Assembly (NCBI GenBank): GCA_023458315.1
Contig: JAEXAH010000093.1
Location: forward strand, 1-17,125
DNA length: 17,125 bases
Source: Pseudomonadota bacterium
GTDB lineage: Bacteria; Pseudomonadota; Alphaproteobacteria; Rhodospirillales; Magnetospirillaceae
Direction of reading: 5' to 3'
The translations under genes were made by a program, and so were the position numbers. The notes under the pieces are model-generated. The model saw only the letters and a program-made list of their open reading frames with translations, made no database searches and was not told where the DNA came from. Shown here piece after piece: positions 1 to 7,447 of the stretch. The first letter of the stretch is position 1. The number at the start of each line of letters is the position of its first letter.

Positions 1-107
1 TCATGCTGTCTGTGCTCGCCCTGCCCGCGCTGAACCGCACTCGCATCATGCAGCGCCTGGATGACGCTCCCCGAAGGCGAAAGCGTCAATGCCGGTCCCT
101 ATATTAG
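1..107 (+). CDS. C-terminal end of an unidentified protein (5' end outside window)
   Basis: An open frame enters from the left edge (codons in phase with position 3) and stops at TAG 105-107. The first 23 or so codons end almost entirely in G or C and include ATG CTG TCT GTG CTC GCC CTG, which is the codon bias of the other genes here. The other two plus frames stop at 31-33 and 62-64 and look non-coding. The visible residues are a short hydrophobic stretch (LSVLALPAL) followed by a basic tail (RRRKRQ), as seen at the end of many inner-membrane transporters after a last membrane helix. That is only a suggestion, because too little is visible to name a family. Codon bias weakens over the last ten codons, so the extreme tail may be poorly conserved. 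Confidence 0.45.
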   Translation, partial: MLSVLALPALNRTRIMQRLDDAPRRRKRQCRSLY

Positions 108-138
108 CGCCTATGAGGCGCACCCTCCCGATTGGGGG

Positions 139-181
139 TCGGGGGCAAAAGCCCCCGAAGATCGGCCAAAGCCGGGTTTTT
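139..181 (+). terminator. Tandem hairpins between convergent genes, probable intrinsic terminator
   Basis: Two stem-loops lie between the stop of the left-edge gene (107) and the stop of the convergent receptor gene (192). The first is a perfect 8-bp stem TCGGGGGC/GCCCCCGA with an AAAA loop (139-158). The second is CGGC-CAAA-GCCG (163-174) followed by GG and five T residues (177-181), the usual pattern for a plus-strand terminator. The first hairpin is symmetric and could also slow transcription coming from the minus-strand receptor gene. Confidence 0.55.
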
Positions 182-191
182 CCGCCGCCAG

Positions 192-2081
192 TCAGAAGCT
201 GATCAGCGCCCGCAACACCAAGGTGCGGCCCGGGGCGTTGGGCATCACTCCGGTCGAGGTGTGCGGGGTGGCCTTCAGGTGCTCGCGGTACAGTTTGTCG
301 AACACGTTGTCCACGCCCAGCGTCAGCGCCGCATGGGTTCCCAGATTCAGTCCGGCGTGAAGGTCCAGGGTGGCGAAGCCGCCCGCCGGTCCGGCGGTGT
401 CCATGCCCGCCCCCGAAGCGGCATCGGCGTCCACCGCCCGCTTGGCCGCCACCGCCCGCAGGCGGCCGCCCAGGGTCCAGCCGAAATCGTCGTCGCCGCC
501 GTAATAATCGGCGAACAGCAACGCCTCGAGCGGCGGCATCTGGTAAAGCGGACGGCCGTCGGTCAGGTTACGGCCGCGCTGGCCGGTCAGGTTCAGACGC
601 AGGGCGAAATTATCGGTCAGGTGATATTGGGCGTCGGCAGACAACCCGGCCATGGTGGCGTCCACGTTGCGATAGACCTGGCCGCCGCCGGTGGCCACCA
701 CGTCCCGCTGTCCGCGCGCCATGTCGATGGTGACGAAATCGTCGATGCGGTCGAACCAGCCCGCGCCTTCCAGCCGCCACGCCCCGGCCGGGGAAAGACG
801 GCCATAGCCGCGATGGCCGCCGCCGGTGACGGCCGAGCCCAGTTGCGCCTTGTAATGCACCTCGGGCCGCAGGCTGGGATTGCCGATTTCGACCATGGCC
901 GCCGGGCCGCCATTGCCGCTGTAGCGTTCGGCGTGGTCGGGGCTGCGCACCATGCGCGACAGGTCGGCGAAGCCCAGGGCGTCGCCGCCCAGCTTTTGCT
1001 CGGCGCGCAGGCGGCCGCTGACATTGTGGTCCAGACTGTCGTTGTCGGTGCCCGCGCCGTAATAGCGGTCGTACAATTCCTGGGCGGAATTGTTGAACAG
1101 CGCCACCGGCGAGGTGCCGCGCTTGTGCAGGTCGGCGGCGCTCATGGCCACCGCGTCATAGCGCAGCCCGGCCTGAAGGGTGGTGTCGGCGTCGCGCCAG
1201 GTCTGTTCCGCCCAGGCGCTGGCCCGCGTCAGCTCGACCCCCGGCACCCAATAGCCGGTGATCGCGCCGGGACCATAATTGTGGCCGTAGCGGGTGGCGG
1301 TATGGGTCTGGCGCGCCATCTCGACCCCGAACAGGGTGCGGCTGGCGCCGACATCATGGGCGGCCCAGCCGTTGACCCGCCCGCCCTGGTGCTGGCCGTC
1401 GGCATAGATGCGGGTGGCGCCGGGGGCGCGCAGGGTATAATTGTCGGCGTCCACATGGGCGTAAAAGAACGCCGCCATGCCGCCCATCTGGTTGAACCAG
1501 CCGGGCAGGCGCCGGGTTTCCACCGTGGCGCGGCCGCCGCCCTGGTCCATGTAATCCAGGTCCAGGCCGTAATTCAGCAGCTTGGCGCCTTCCAGCACGT
1601 CGCGGCTGAAGCCGACGCTGAATTGCGTGTCCTCGGGCTTGCCGACCTTGGCGCCCATCCATTGCGTATTGCGCTGATAGCCGAAATTCAGCTTGGTGCC
1701 CGCGCCGTCACGATAGGCATGGCCCTGTTCGCCGCGTTCGGCCGCCGCCGCCATCCAGCCATCCCCGGCGCCGCGCAGGCGCAGGGCCTGGATCACCGTG
1801 CTGCCTTCGGACACACCGGCCATGGCATGCACCGGCTGGGCGGCACCGGCCACCCGGTCGCCGCCGAAATCGGATGGCGACAGGGTTTCGCGCCGGTACA
1901 GGAAGGTGGTCTTGCCCGACAGCACGTTGTCATAGGGCAGCAGGTCTGGCAGGGTCTGGCCGGCATGGCGGGCCATGATCCGGGTATCGACGAACGGGTC
2001 GTCCGCCGCCGCCACGCCCGGTGCCGCCACGGCAGCCAGAATCAGGGCCGCCGTCCCCCCGCGAAATGTCCACGCCCCCAT
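192..2081 (-). CDS. TonB-dependent-receptor-like outer-membrane beta-barrel, apparently without plug domain
   Basis: This 629-residue protein has a clear signal peptide (hydrophobic AALILAAVAA, likely cleavage after residue 26 before DDP). It ends in a typical outer-membrane barrel finish: a late LGVDNVFDKLYREH motif and terminal phenylalanine in LRALISF. The middle contains alternating aromatic/polar strands and a DADNYTLRAPGATR stretch resembling TonB-dependent copper receptors of the OprC type, whose usual job is copper-linked uptake across the outer membrane. The family is normally near 650-720 residues, with about 130-150 residues of plug after the signal peptide. Here residues 27-100 show no TonB box, no plug RG...DG motif and no IE-V-RGP segment, and strand-like sequence starts early. 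Start ATG 2081 is preceded by GGGGGCGGAACGG. Substrate assignment is weak; membership of the barrel family is strong. Confidence 0.8.
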   Translation of the reverse strand: MGAWTFRGGTAALILAAVAAPGVAAADDPFVDTRIMARHAGQTLPDLLPYDNVLSGKTTFLYRRETLSPSDFGGDRVAGAAQPVHAMAGVSEGSTVIQALRLRGAGDGWMAAAAERGEQGHAYRDGAGTKLNFGYQRNTQWMGAKVGKPEDTQFSVGFSRDVLEGAKLLNYGLDLDYMDQGGGRATVETRRLPGWFNQMGGMAAFFYAHVDADNYTLRAPGATRIYADGQHQGGRVNGWAAHDVGASRTLFGVEMARQTHTATRYGHNYGPGAITGYWVPGVELTRASAWAEQTWRDADTTLQAGLRYDAVAMSAADLHKRGTSPVALFNNSAQELYDRYYGAGTDNDSLDHNVSGRLRAEQKLGGDALGFADLSRMVRSPDHAERYSGNGGPAAMVEIGNPSLRPEVHYKAQLGSAVTGGGHRGYGRLSPAGAWRLEGAGWFDRIDDFVTIDMARGQRDVVATGGGQVYRNVDATMAGLSADAQYHLTDNFALRLNLTGQRGRNLTDGRPLYQMPPLEALLFADYYGGDDDFGWTLGGRLRAVAAKRAVDADAASGAGMDTAGPAGGFATLDLHAGLNLGTHAALTLGVDNVFDKLYREHLKATPHTSTGVMPNAPGRTLVLRALISF

Positions 2082-2257
2082 CCGTTCCGCCCCCGTTCAT
2101 TTTGCTTTTGTCCTATGTGACAGAGGCACCGGGGCGGGATCAAGAATGAAACCGCCTATTCTTACGATAATTCCAAAGTATTCTTTGCCGAGATACACTT
2201 CATCACCGCAACGCACATCAACCTTTGATATACGCACGCGGATTAATGCTCGCGTTA
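2082..2257 (-). promoter_or_regulatory. AT-rich leader/promoter region of the receptor gene
   Basis: This 176-bp gap upstream of the receptor is clearly richer in A and T than its surroundings. Read on the minus strand it holds an AAGAAT...ATTCTT inverted repeat with a 10-base loop (about 2143-2164). That repeat overlaps a second possible pairing, GGCGG with CCGCC, so the two hairpins would be mutually exclusive. I could not place a convincing -35/-10 pair. The conserved blocks of a cobalamin riboswitch are absent. It most likely contains the receptor promoter and an operator. Confidence 0.4.
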
Positions 2258-4966
2258 CTATAGGAGAAGATCGACGCGCGGCAGCGCCTGGGAATCCGCA
2301 TCGACGCGCGGGCGGCAGGTGAACAGGCGCCCGGCATCGACGCCGCCCTGTTCCACCAGGAATGCCTTGGCCGCCTGGGCGCGGGCCTCGGCCAGCCGCA
2401 CCAGCCGGTCGCGGTCGCGCTGCTGCGGCTCGGCCGGGGCGCTGCCCACCAGTTTCTGCAACTTGGCGAACAGGCCCAGTTCCTCTTGTCGGCGGCGCTC
2501 GGCCAGGGCCACCGCGTCGGTGGCCTCGACGGCGACGCCGCACAGGGTCAGGCGCAGCGACGGCTTGCCCGCCATCAGTTCGGCCACCACCTTCAGCCGT
2601 TGCCGCTCCACGTCGCCCAGGGTGTCGCCGCCGGGGGCAAAGGCCAGCGGGTCCAGGGCCAGACGCTGGCTTTCGGCATCGTCGATCACCAGGCTGATCA
2701 GCCCGGCCAGCGGGAACGCCACCTTCAGCGTGGTGAACATGGTGGTTTTCAGGGCGCCGCCCACCGCCTGGCCGACCGCGTCGCTGATGTCGAAATCGGG
2801 ATTGGCCAGATCGCCGCGCACCGGGATGGACAGGCGGATGCGGTTCTCGGAATCGCGCAGCAGGTCCAGCACCGTCTCGATGGGCAGGTCGGCGGCCTTG
2901 GCCAGCGGCGCGTCGGGGTCGGGCTGGGCCACGAACAGTTCCGACAGGGTCAGTTGCATGCCGCCATCCAGCTTGCCCTGGTTGACCGCCAGGGTGATCT
3001 CGGCGTCCAACTGGCCGGTTTGCAGGTGAACGCCCAGGGCATCGGCGGCATAGGGCGACAACGGCGGCAGATCGAGGGCACGCACGCTGGCCTTGACCGT
3101 GGCGCCGGGCGTGGCGGCGAAGGGCCGCGCGCTGCCCTCGGCGGCAAGCTGGGCGACGCCGATGCGGGCCTTGGCGGCAAAGGGCGAATCGCGGTCGGGA
3201 TGGGCGCTGTCCAGGTCCGAGACGGTCAGGTCCAGTCCCTCGACCTTCATCCGCACCCGCTCGCCCAGGGTGCGGTCGTCGAAATTGACGCGGCCGTCAT
3301 TGACCGCCAGCCGTCCCAGCGCCAGCCGTGGCGCGGCACCGCCATCGCCCTGGCCCTGATCCTCGGGCAGTCCCAGCAGGATGCCGCTTTTGTCGCGGGT
3401 GACGCGGACCAGCGCCCCCGACAGCGACAACGAGGCGGCGGAAACCGCGCCGTCGGCGGCCAGAGCCGCCCGTTCCAGCACCAGGGCGCGGCTTTCCAGG
3501 CGCGGCGACAGCGGGGCCTTGCCGGTTCGCGCCAGCACCGCCACCCCGCGCCCGTCCAGCCGCGCCAGCGTGGCGGCGGCGGTGGTCAGGCGCACGTCGC
3601 GGGCGTCCAGACGCTCGGCGCGCAGCCAGTCCTGGGGGCCGTCATGCAGCCGCACCTGTTCGGCGCTGGCGGTCAGGCGGCCGACCAGCGGCGGCAGCAT
3701 GCCATCGGGCCGCGCATGCTCGAACACCCCTTCGGCACTCAGTTTCCCGGCCTCGACCGTCAGCGCGCCGAAGGACGACACCACATCGGCCAGATCGACC
3801 TTGCCCTCGGCATGGACGAACGAGGCCGCCTTGGGCGAGAAATCCAGCCGGGTGGTGCCGGTCCAGGCCAGGGCGCCGTGTTCCAGCCGGGCGTCGCCCG
3901 CCACGATCATGTGATGATCGGCATGCAGGGTGCCGCGCCATTGCAGCAGACGACCGTCCCACCCGGCCTCCTCGGCCACCAGTTTGATCGCCCCGGCGGT
4001 TTCCTCCAGGCCGTGGTCCTCGACCCGCAGGGCGGCGCCCTCGGCGCTGCCGGACAGGGCCAGACGGCCGTTTTCCCAACGCAGCCGCGACAAGGTCAGC
4101 GACAGGCGTTCCGCCGCCACCTTGGTGCTGTCCAGCCCCCAGGCGGCCGCAGCCAGCGTCACCGATCCCTCGGCGGTCAACGGCGCGGCCATGCCGCCCG
4201 ACAGGGTCAGGTCGGCGCCCAGCCGTCCCGACAGGTCGCCGCCGCCCGTCGCCCGCACCAGCGGCGCCACCGCCGCCAGATCGAACCCGTCCAGCCGCAG
4301 CCGCGCCCGCAGGTCGGGGCTGGTGGCGAAGGGGGTGGCGGTGCCGTCGATCTCGACCGGCGCGCCGTTGACGCGGCCGCGCAGGCTGAAGCGGGTGGGC
4401 TGGTCCGGCTGCCAACTGCGCAGATCGGCGATTTCCAGCCGCTCGACCTCGATCTCGGCCTTCAGGGTGCCGTCGTCCAGATGGATGCGGCTGCCGTTCA
4501 GGGTCAGCGAGGTGACGTCGTAACTCCAGTCGCCGCCCGCGCCGTCACCGCCGCCGCCCACCGCCAGCGGCAGGCCGTTGATCACCACTTCGTCGCCCTG
4601 GCGGCGGATGTCGATGTCCACCCCGGACAGGTCCAGATGCTCGACCGACACCCGGCGCGAGAACAGCGGCTTCCAGCGGAACCGCAGGTCCAGGCCGTCG
4701 ATGCCCAGCATGCGGCCCAGTTCCTCGCCCGCCCGCACCTGGCGAACGACGATGCTGCCCTTGAACAGCGACAGGTCGGCGGCCGAGACGCTGACGCGCG
4801 GCCAGCCCAGATCGCGCAGCGACCGCACCAGACCATAGCGCAATCCCCAATCGGGCAACCACAGTGCGGCGGCGGCCAGGGCGGCCACCACAAGGGCCAG
4901 CACCGACGCCCACACCCGGCGGCGACGGGTCCAAAAGGGTTTGCGGCTGACGGGCTGCTGATCCAT
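2258..4966 (-). CDS. DUF748 / AsmA-like envelope protein
   Basis: A 902-residue protein with a short basic cytoplasmic N-terminus (RKPFWTRRRR), one transmembrane helix at about residues 18-38 and a long periplasmic remainder. That remainder is made of repeated short beta-rich units alternating L, D, G and V (for example VEHLDLSGVDIDIRRQG and LALGRLAVNDGRVNFDDRTLGE). This pattern, and the C-terminal section around LAFAPGGDTLGDVERQRL, are typical of DUF748 proteins. These are relatives of the AsmA group (YhdP, TamB, YdbH), several of which move lipids between the two membranes or affect envelope assembly. I choose ATG 4966, which has GGGGGCG upstream; an in-frame GTG at 4981 would add five residues. 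The gene starts 23 bases after the PAS gene, so the two are probably cotranscribed. No strong terminator follows it. The exact cargo is unknown. Confidence 0.85.
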   Translation of the reverse strand: MDQQPVSRKPFWTRRRRVWASVLALVVAALAAAALWLPDWGLRYGLVRSLRDLGWPRVSVSAADLSLFKGSIVVRQVRAGEELGRMLGIDGLDLRFRWKPLFSRRVSVEHLDLSGVDIDIRRQGDEVVINGLPLAVGGGGDGAGGDWSYDVTSLTLNGSRIHLDDGTLKAEIEVERLEIADLRSWQPDQPTRFSLRGRVNGAPVEIDGTATPFATSPDLRARLRLDGFDLAAVAPLVRATGGGDLSGRLGADLTLSGGMAAPLTAEGSVTLAAAAWGLDSTKVAAERLSLTLSRLRWENGRLALSGSAEGAALRVEDHGLEETAGAIKLVAEEAGWDGRLLQWRGTLHADHHMIVAGDARLEHGALAWTGTTRLDFSPKAASFVHAEGKVDLADVVSSFGALTVEAGKLSAEGVFEHARPDGMLPPLVGRLTASAEQVRLHDGPQDWLRAERLDARDVRLTTAAATLARLDGRGVAVLARTGKAPLSPRLESRALVLERAALAADGAVSAASLSLSGALVRVTRDKSGILLGLPEDQGQGDGGAAPRLALGRLAVNDGRVNFDDRTLGERVRMKVEGLDLTVSDLDSAHPDRDSPFAAKARIGVAQLAAEGSARPFAATPGATVKASVRALDLPPLSPYAADALGVHLQTGQLDAEITLAVNQGKLDGGMQLTLSELFVAQPDPDAPLAKAADLPIETVLDLLRDSENRIRLSIPVRGDLANPDFDISDAVGQAVGGALKTTMFTTLKVAFPLAGLISLVIDDAESQRLALDPLAFAPGGDTLGDVERQRLKVVAELMAGKPSLRLTLCGVAVEATDAVALAERRRQEELGLFAKLQKLVGSAPAEPQQRDRDRLVRLAEARAQAAKAFLVEQGGVDAGRLFTCRPRVDADSQALPRVDLLL

Positions 4967-4989
4967 GGGCGCCCCCGGCACACGCCGCG

Positions 4990-5748
4990 TCAGGGCGACG
5001 CGGCGGCCTCCAGCATCACCTCGACGCCCTGGGACGACGGCACCAGCGTCACCCGCGCCCGCACCGCCACCGTGCCGCCCGACAGCGGCCGCAGCACCAG
5101 GGCGGTCGGCTCGGCGGATTCGGCCATGACGCGCAGGGCATCGCCGTCCAGGGCACGGCCATCGGCATGGGTGGCCAGATCGGCGAAGGCGCGGCCGTTC
5201 ACCGCCTCGGGACCGGCGGCGTCCAGCAGGGCGATGCCCGCGCGGTTGACATAGCGCACCACGCCGTCATGGATCAGACAGGCCATGTTGAAGGCGTTTT
5301 CCACCAGCAGGCGGAAACACATGTCGGTTTCCTGAAGGGCGGCGGCGGCCTCGGCCGTCAGTTCGCGGCACACCACCACGGTGGCGTCGGGCGCGATTTC
5401 GCGGGCGCGGAAGGTCTGCATCTCGACCGCCTTCAGGCTTTTGTCCAAGCCCTTGATGCGGGTCGGGATGGCCTTGTCCTCGCTGGCCATGCCCGCCAGG
5501 AAAAGCTGCAACATGCTGCCGTATTCCGGCACCAGGAATTCATCCATGCGCCGCCCCACCAGTTCCTCGGTGGTGGCGGCGCCCAGCATGCGCGCCCCGG
5601 CGCCGTTGATGGCGGTGATCGCCCCCTGACGGCACAGGCAGACGAGGTCGCGGCTGACCTCGAGAATGTCCATGAGCCCGCCGTTGAAGCGCGGCCCGCG
5701 GCGGCGGCGCTCTCTGGCGAGATCAATGACGTTGTCGCCCGGCTCCAA
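4990..5748 (-). CDS. Tandem PAS-domain protein without output domain
   Basis: About 252 residues with two PAS domains and nothing else. The first PAS begins near MDILEVSRDLVCLC and contains the usual ITAINGAGARMLG and ELVGRRMDEFLVPE elements. The second begins near FRLLVENAFNMACLI and contains GVVRYVNRAGIALLDAAG. No histidine kinase, GGDEF, EAL, HTH or methyl-accepting region follows, so the protein probably senses a ligand or redox state and acts by binding a partner. The start is uncertain. TTG 5748 has GGGGGGA six bases upstream and gives an amphipathic lead-in; ATG 5673 would give 227 residues with a weaker ribosome site. An intrinsic terminator lies just upstream of the TTG start, so expression may depend on read-through or on a promoter inside the cyclase gene. 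The DUF748 gene follows closely. Confidence 0.75.
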   Translation of the reverse strand: MEPGDNVIDLARERRRRGPRFNGGLMDILEVSRDLVCLCRQGAITAINGAGARMLGAATTEELVGRRMDEFLVPEYGSMLQLFLAGMASEDKAIPTRIKGLDKSLKAVEMQTFRAREIAPDATVVVCRELTAEAAAALQETDMCFRLLVENAFNMACLIHDGVVRYVNRAGIALLDAAGPEAVNGRAFADLATHADGRALDGDALRVMAESAEPTALVLRPLSGGTVAVRARVTLVPSSQGVEVMLEAAASP

Positions 5749-5761
5749 AGCAATCCCCCCG

Positions 5762-5785
5762 AAAAAAATCCTCACCCTGGTGAGG
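5762..5785 (-). terminator. Intrinsic terminator after the diguanylate cyclase gene
   Basis: On the minus strand, the perfect inverted repeat CCTCACC-AG-GGTGAGG (effectively a 6-bp stem with a 4-base loop) is followed by A and then seven T residues. It starts 22 bases after the cyclase stop. It ends immediately before the GGGGGGA ribosome site of the PAS gene, so it separates two genes that would otherwise look like one operon. Confidence 0.75.
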
Positions 5786-5806
5786 TAAACCTTTCCGGCG
5801 TCGGCA

Positions 5807-7249
5807 TCAACCCCGCGATGAGGCAAGCTCGACCCGATCGCGTCCGCCTTGCTTGGCGCGATACAGCGCCTGGTCGGCGCGGCCCATGACGTGTTCGAAG
5901 GCGGCGTCGACGGTGTCGCGTTCGGCCACGCCGACGCTGACGGTGACGCGGATGTCGCCCCCGGCCAGCGGCACCACGGTTTCCGCCACCGCGCGGCGCA
6001 GCCGTTCACCCAATCCCCGCGCCCCCGTCAGCGCGGTTTCCGGCAGCAGGGCGACGAATTCCTCGCCGCCCAGGCGGGCGAACACGTCCACCTCGCGCAG
6101 ATTGGCGCGGCAGACCTCGACCACCTTGCGCAGCACGTCGTCGCCCAAGGCATGGCCGTACTGGTCGTTGACCCGCTTGAAATGGTCGATGTCGATCATC
6201 AGCACCGACAGGGCGCCGCCATAGCGCACGGCGCGTTCCATTTCCTGGGCGGCGGCCGACAGGAAATAGCGGCGGTTGAAGGCGCCGGTCAGCGGGTCGG
6301 TGATGGCCAGCCGCCGCAATTCCCGTTCCAGGCTTTTGCGTTCGGTGATGTCGGTGGCCACCGCGACAACGCCGCGCGGACGGCCGTCGCCCAGACGCAG
6401 CAGCGATTTCGACACCATCAGGGCGCGCGGCATGCCGGTGACGTCGGCCAGCGAGGTTTCGTAGTTCAGCCGCTCGCCCCGCCCTTGCAGCAGCACGGCA
6501 TCGGTGTCGGTTTCCTCGGGCGGCAGGCGGTCGCCCAGCGCCTCGACGCCGGTGCAGCCCTGCCAGCAGGTGGGGCCGATGGCGAAGAAATCGCGGAAGG
6601 CGCGGTTGTACAGCCGATAGCGGCCCTGGTCGTCCTTGTACCACACCGGACTGGGCAGCATCTCGACCAGGCTTTCGGCGAAGGCGCGGGCTTCCTCCAG
6701 TTCGGCGGTGCGTTCGGCGACCCGGGCCTCCAGCGTGGCGTTCAGCCGCTCGATGGTGGTGATGTGGGTCCACGACCGCAGTGCCGCCACCACGGCGGTG
6801 AACAGCTTCTGCGCCGTCAGCTCGGTCTTGGACCGGTAATCGTTGATGTCGTAATCCAGCATCACCCGCCGTTCCGGCGCCTCGCCCGGCTGGCCGGTGC
6901 GCAGGATGATGCGCAGGGAATGGTTGCCCAGATCCTCGCGGATGTGCCGCGCCAGTTCCAGCCCGGCATCGTCGCTTTCCATCACCACGTCCAGCAGCAT
7001 CACCGGCACGTCGGGATGGCGGGCCAGCATGGCGCGGGCCTCGGCCGCCGAATGGGCGCCCAGCACCTGGAAGCCGCGCCCCTGGAAATCGAAATCGCGC
7101 AACAGCACCCGCGTCATGGTGTGGACCTGGGGATCGTCGTCGACAACCATCACCGGCCAGGGCTCGGGCATCGGCTCGGGCGTGGCGGGGGCCGGACGGC
7201 GGTCGCCCCGCAGGCTCAGGCGTTGCTTCGGCTGCACGCTTTCGGACAT
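5807..7249 (-). CDS. Response regulator diguanylate cyclase (REC-PAS-GGDEF)
   Basis: A 480-residue cytoplasmic protein. The receiver domain (about 32-160) has acidic residues D37-D39, phospho-acceptor D87 in LLDVV, T118 and K141. Its ILRTGQPGEAPE and DYDINDYRSKTELT segments are typical of large receivers found with DUF3369-type regulators. A coiled coil (about 165-190) leads to a PAS domain (about 190-305). The GGDEF domain (about 312-475) carries an intact GGEEF active site at 394-398 and an RxxD inhibitory site at 385-388, exactly five residues before it, so it should make cyclic di-GMP and be product-inhibited. Start ATG 7249 has a strong GAGGTGAG ribosome site. It is divergent from the PP2C phosphatase gene. 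No cognate histidine kinase is present in the window. Confidence 0.93.
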   Translation of the reverse strand: MSESVQPKQRLSLRGDRRPAPATPEPMPEPWPVMVVDDDPQVHTMTRVLLRDFDFQGRGFQVLGAHSAAEARAMLARHPDVPVMLLDVVMESDDAGLELARHIREDLGNHSLRIILRTGQPGEAPERRVMLDYDINDYRSKTELTAQKLFTAVVAALRSWTHITTIERLNATLEARVAERTAELEEARAFAESLVEMLPSPVWYKDDQGRYRLYNRAFRDFFAIGPTCWQGCTGVEALGDRLPPEETDTDAVLLQGRGERLNYETSLADVTGMPRALMVSKSLLRLGDGRPRGVVAVATDITERKSLERELRRLAITDPLTGAFNRRYFLSAAAQEMERAVRYGGALSVLMIDIDHFKRVNDQYGHALGDDVLRKVVEVCRANLREVDVFARLGGEEFVALLPETALTGARGLGERLRRAVAETVVPLAGGDIRVTVSVGVAERDTVDAAFEHVMGRADQALYRAKQGGRDRVELASSRG

Positions 7250-7447
7250 TCTCACCTCGGTCGCGGATCGCAATCCGGACGTTCCTTCCCGCTTTATACT
7301 GTCGCCGCCCCCGGCGGGCCACCACCGCCTTCTTCGGGCGCGGTGTGACATTTTGTGGCAACGCGGTACGAGAGCACTGGACGGCCCGAGACAACTTCCA
7401 CACAATGCCCGTCCAACAGGCCCCCCACTGTTACGGAAGACAGCCAC
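7250..7447. promoter_or_regulatory. Divergent promoter region, cyclase (-) and phosphatase (+)
   Basis: A 198-bp gap separates two divergent signalling genes. The sequence TTTATACT at 7293-7300 gives a -10-like TATAAA on the minus strand (44 bases before the cyclase ATG) and an overlapping -10-like TATACT on the plus strand. Neither has a consensus -35 at 16-18 bases. The shared AT-rich patch in otherwise GC-rich DNA is the best guess for the promoters. Confidence 0.35.

Noticed and set aside
132..2120. A 662-codon plus-strand open frame across the receptor gene
   Set aside because: This is another GC-driven antisense frame. The minus strand has a signal peptide, barrel pattern and terminal phenylalanine.
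2082..2257. Cobalamin riboswitch upstream of the TonB-type receptor
   Set aside because: The conserved riboswitch core blocks are not present and the available leader is short for that class.
2486..5254. A 922-codon open frame on the plus strand, opposite the DUF748 gene
   Set aside because: It has a low-complexity translation rich in Q, G, R and H with no domain features. It mirrors the minus-strand gene, whose codon bias, membrane anchor and family motifs are clear. Long antisense frames are expected at this GC content.
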